From Lachnospiraceae bacterium UBA4292 (GTDB lineage: Bacteria > Bacillota > Clostridia > Lachnospirales > Lachnospiraceae): a DNA stretch of 6,595 bases. Positions 4,335-6,595 of the stretch are shown here, piece after piece. The stretch covers positions 1-6,595 of the forward strand of contig DGVE01000044.1 in NCBI GenBank assembly GCA_002395865.1. Reading direction: 5' to 3'. Under the pieces are notes generated by a model that saw only the letters and a list, made by a program, of their open reading frames with translations, was not told the origin of the DNA and did not search any database. The first letter of the stretch is position 1, and every line of letters begins with the position of its first letter. A program made the translations under genes and the position numbers.

Positions 4335-6595
4335 ATGCAGGATAATAACAGCGTATTTCAAAAGATCGCCGAAGCCCTGCTTACGGAGTATTCAAACGTA
4401 TACTATATAAATGCCGTTACGCACGAGTACCATGTGTACTCGACGGACAGGATCAGGCATGTCATCCATACCGACGGGGGCGGCAAGGATTTCTTCAAGG
4501 ATGTCGTGGTGGACGCGAAGAAGATAATCTTCGAGGACGATATCCATTATTTCACCGAGCGAATGAGCAAGGACAATCTGCGGCTTTGGGCTCAAAAGGG
4601 CATCATGGAGAGCTTCAAGTACCGCATCATGATAGACGGTGTACCCGTATGGCACCAACTGAACCTGATAAGGGGAGTGGGCGAGGGAGACGAGTACTAT
4701 ATCCTCGGAGTCACGAATATCGACGAGGAGTACAGAAACAGCCTTCAGAACGAGGAAACCGCAAAGAATGCCGAGATATTCAATCAGATAGCGACCAGTC
4801 TGGCGACCCACTACGACATGCTCTACTATGTCAATACAATAAGCGGAAGGTATTACAGGTTCGCGACCAACAGCCGCTATGAGAATCTGGACGTGGAGGA
4901 GAACGGACAGGAATTCTTCAACGCGGTGAAGACCAACGTGAAGAGCGTTGTATACAGTGAGGATCGCGACAGGGTAGCCGCGTATTTCGATAAGGATTAC
5001 CTTTTTTCGAGTCTTGAGGACAGAAAAAAGATAAATATCGATTACAGGCTGACGAACGGCGGAAGGATCAGCTATGTACGCGCGAGCATCATGTGGGCAA
5101 GCGACCGCGTGCATCTTATCATATGTGTGGAGAACCGCGATGAGGCGGTCCGCCGCGAGAAGGATTACCTGAACGCTCTTTCCATGGCCAATGAAAAGGC
5201 CAGACGCGACGAGCTGACCGGTACAAAGAACAAGACTGCATACGAGGAGACGGCCGAAGCTATACAGAGCGCTGTCGATGAGGGTAAATGCGAGCCGTTC
5301 GCCGTGGTGGTATGCGATATAAACAACCTGAAGCAGGTCAATGATACACAGGGACACAAGGCGGGCGATGATTATATCAGGATGGCCAGCAGGATGGTGT
5401 GCAGCATATTCGTGCACAGTCCAGTGTACAGGTTCGGCGGCGACGAGTTCGTCGTCATACTGAGCGGGAGTGATTACAGGAACAGGGTGGAGCATCTCGC
5501 AAGGCTCAGGCAGCGGTCTGCCAATAATCTGTTCTCGAACAACGGACCGGTCCTTGCGTCAGGACTCGCGACATACGATCCGTCAGACGACAAAACATAT
5601 GACGATGTATTCAAGCGCGCCGACGCGAGGATGTATGAGGATAAGGCTTATCTGAGAGAGAAGAAGATAAGACAGGACAGCTACGCGCGGCTCGATCGGT
5701 CCTCCGGTGAGATACCCGAGGACAGAAAGAATAAGCTGGACAAGCTGTTCACAGCCTTAGAGGCTGTGTCGGATGGGGCATATGTATATCTGTGCGATGT
5801 GAAATACGACTACTCCAGATGGTCGCAGCGCGCGGTGGAGGTCTACGGCCTTCCGTCGAAATACATGTACGGAGCCGGAGATATCTGGGAAGAGCATATC
5901 CATCCGGATGACAGAGCGGCATATCATGAGGGTATCAAGAATATACTCTCAGGAACGTCAAGCGAACACGATATGCAGTACAGGGCGAGGCGGCCGGATG
6001 GCGTCTATGAGACATGCACCTGCAAGGGCATCGTGCTCATAGACGCGAACGGAGAGCCCGAATATTTCTCGGGAACCATTAAGAGCCACCAGATAAAGAC
6101 GAGAAATGATACGCTCACGGGTCTTAAAAATGAATACGGCTTCTTTGAGGACCTCAATACGCTTATTGTGGACGGCGTCAGCGCAAATATCAGCATCATA
6201 GGCATTTCGCGCTTCGTGGAGATCAACGAGATCTACGGCTACATGTTTGGCAATTCCGTGCTTCAGAGGTTCGGAAGATATCTTCTCGACCATGTGGGGG
6301 GAGGCGGAAGCGTATACAGGGTTGACGGCACGAAATTCATGGTCATATCCAGGGATTATTCCGCCAAGGAGATAAGCAGGAGATATTCCGACATAAGAAG
6401 GCATTTCCGCGACGGCTTCAATATAGAGGGTAAGACGATAATACTCGATCTCAATGCGGCGAACCTGACGCTCGACACATTTACGGTGGACGTGCAGACT
6501 GTCTACACCTGCCTGAACTTCGCGTATGACGAGTCGAAGAACAAGAGGCAGGGCGATATGGTGCACTTCCATGAGAAGCTCACCGACGAGAGCCG
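4335..6595 (+). CDS. Multi-domain c-di-GMP signalling protein, GGDEF-PAS-degenerate GGDEF, 3' end cut by window
   Basis: The frame is open from the ATG to the right edge (753 codons, no stop). The start is set by GGAGGGG at 4323-4329. Residues 7-134 and 148-273 are two related sensory domains, each starting (V/I)F-x2-IA and having a YY(I/V)N strand. Residues 290-450 are a GGDEF diguanylate cyclase domain, which makes c-di-GMP from two GTP. It has DELTG (292-296), the metal-binding Asp328 in CDINNLK, NDTQGHKAGD (336-345) and an intact GGDEF (368-372). The inhibitory RxxD I-site is absent (FVHS sits there). Residues 467-587 form a PAS_3-type domain (HIHPDD, then a YRARRPDG strand). From 590 a second GGDEF fold begins with DTLTG, but its signature is DGTKF (664-668) and the metal Asp is lost, so it is probably not catalytic. 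The end of the window reads MVHFHEKLTDES, typical of the linker into an EAL phosphodiesterase domain, inferred to lie beyond. No membrane segment is seen; likely cytoplasmic. Confidence 0.92.
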   Translation, partial: MQDNNSVFQKIAEALLTEYSNVYYINAVTHEYHVYSTDRIRHVIHTDGGGKDFFKDVVVDAKKIIFEDDIHYFTERMSKDNLRLWAQKGIMESFKYRIMIDGVPVWHQLNLIRGVGEGDEYYILGVTNIDEEYRNSLQNEETAKNAEIFNQIATSLATHYDMLYYVNTISGRYYRFATNSRYENLDVEENGQEFFNAVKTNVKSVVYSEDRDRVAAYFDKDYLFSSLEDRKKINIDYRLTNGGRISYVRASIMWASDRVHLIICVENRDEAVRREKDYLNALSMANEKARRDELTGTKNKTAYEETAEAIQSAVDEGKCEPFAVVVCDINNLKQVNDTQGHKAGDDYIRMASRMVCSIFVHSPVYRFGGDEFVVILSGSDYRNRVEHLARLRQRSANNLFSNNGPVLASGLATYDPSDDKTYDDVFKRADARMYEDKAYLREKKIRQDSYARLDRSSGEIPEDRKNKLDKLFTALEAVSDGAYVYLCDVKYDYSRWSQRAVEVYGLPSKYMYGAGDIWEEHIHPDDRAAYHEGIKNILSGTSSEHDMQYRARRPDGVYETCTCKGIVLIDANGEPEYFSGTIKSHQIKTRNDTLTGLKNEYGFFEDLNTLIVDGVSANISIIGISRFVEINEIYGYMFGNSVLQRFGRYLLDHVGGGGSVYRVDGTKFMVISRDYSAKEISRRYSDIRRHFRDGFNIEGKTIILDLNAANLTLDTFTVDVQTVYTCLNFAYDESKNKRQGDMVHFHEKLTDES
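4353..4736 (+). repeat. Sensory domain copy 1 of an internal protein duplication
   Basis: This codes for residues 7-134 of the c-di-GMP protein. Conserved landmarks shared with copy 2 are F-x2-IA at the start, YYIN (24-27), a DFF or EFF helix start, a middle ED followed by an aromatic-rich helix, a Y-R strand (FKYR against IDYR), and a final V-x-N-x-DE segment. The fold looks PAS-like, a class that binds small ligands or mediates pairing, but no ligand-binding residues can be named. Confidence 0.6.
4776..5153 (+). repeat. Sensory domain copy 2 of an internal protein duplication
   Basis: This codes for residues 148-273, offset 141 residues from copy 1. It shares the F-x2-IA start, YYVN strand, EFF helix, YR strand and VENRDE end with copy 1. 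The similarity is seen at protein level only; the DNA is well diverged, so the duplication is old. A charged helix (274-290) then links directly to the active GGDEF domain, the usual signalling connection. Confidence 0.6.

Noticed and set aside
4392..5495. Long open frame of 367 codons on the minus strand
   Set aside because: It lies wholly antisense to the c-di-GMP gene, whose + strand frame has recognisable GGDEF motifs and its own promoter and ribosome site. The minus product has no domain I recognise, and its Leu/Val/Ile/His/Tyr-rich make-up is typical of reverse-strand reading.
5958..6572. Open frame of 204 codons on the minus strand
   Set aside because: It is antisense to the PAS and degenerate GGDEF part of the same gene. 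The + strand reading gives clear domain sequence throughout.

Overview
The window reads like a chromosomal segment from a Gram-positive Clostridia bacterium, most plausibly a Lachnospiraceae-type gut or rumen anaerobe. This is an inference from protein families and style: an M29 aminopeptidase, a bacterial SUV3-like helicase, a multi-module GGDEF protein, heavy use of AGA/AGG and ATA codons, purine-rich ribosome sites, and sigma-A-like promoters. All genes lie on the + strand. There are no RNA genes, mobile elements or CRISPR arrays that I can support.

Layout. (1) 1-233 is the 3' end of an SF1 helicase/DUF2075-like ATPase gene. (2) 234-341 is an intergenic stretch with a good promoter (276-304, extended -10) and a small perfect palindrome at the expected transcription start. 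(3) 342-4146 is a three-gene unit: a four-helix membrane protein with a lysine-rich tail, an M29 metallo-aminopeptidase overlapping it by ATGA, and a SUV3-like RNA helicase 20 bases further on. A strong intrinsic terminator (4153-4178) ends the unit. (4) 4179-4334 is a second intergenic stretch with a consensus-like promoter (4247-4275) and a short leader hairpin. (5) 4335 to the right edge is a large c-di-GMP signalling gene, still open at the window end.

The last gene is easy to miss because it has no stop in the window, while its antisense strand carries long open frames (4392-5495 and 5958-6572). I translated the + strand by hand: it is open for 753 codons. Its modules are two duplicated sensory domains, an intact GGDEF domain, a PAS domain and a degenerate GGDEF domain. 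An EAL domain probably follows beyond the edge.

The three-gene unit may link peptide turnover, a membrane protein and RNA remodelling only through co-transcription; nothing in the sequence shows that the products act together. I found no clear undescribed system. The items most worth a second look are the SUV3-like helicase with its zinc-knuckle and Arg/Gly/Ser tail, the domain architecture of the c-di-GMP protein, and a dnaX-like slippery heptamer near the end of the membrane protein gene.
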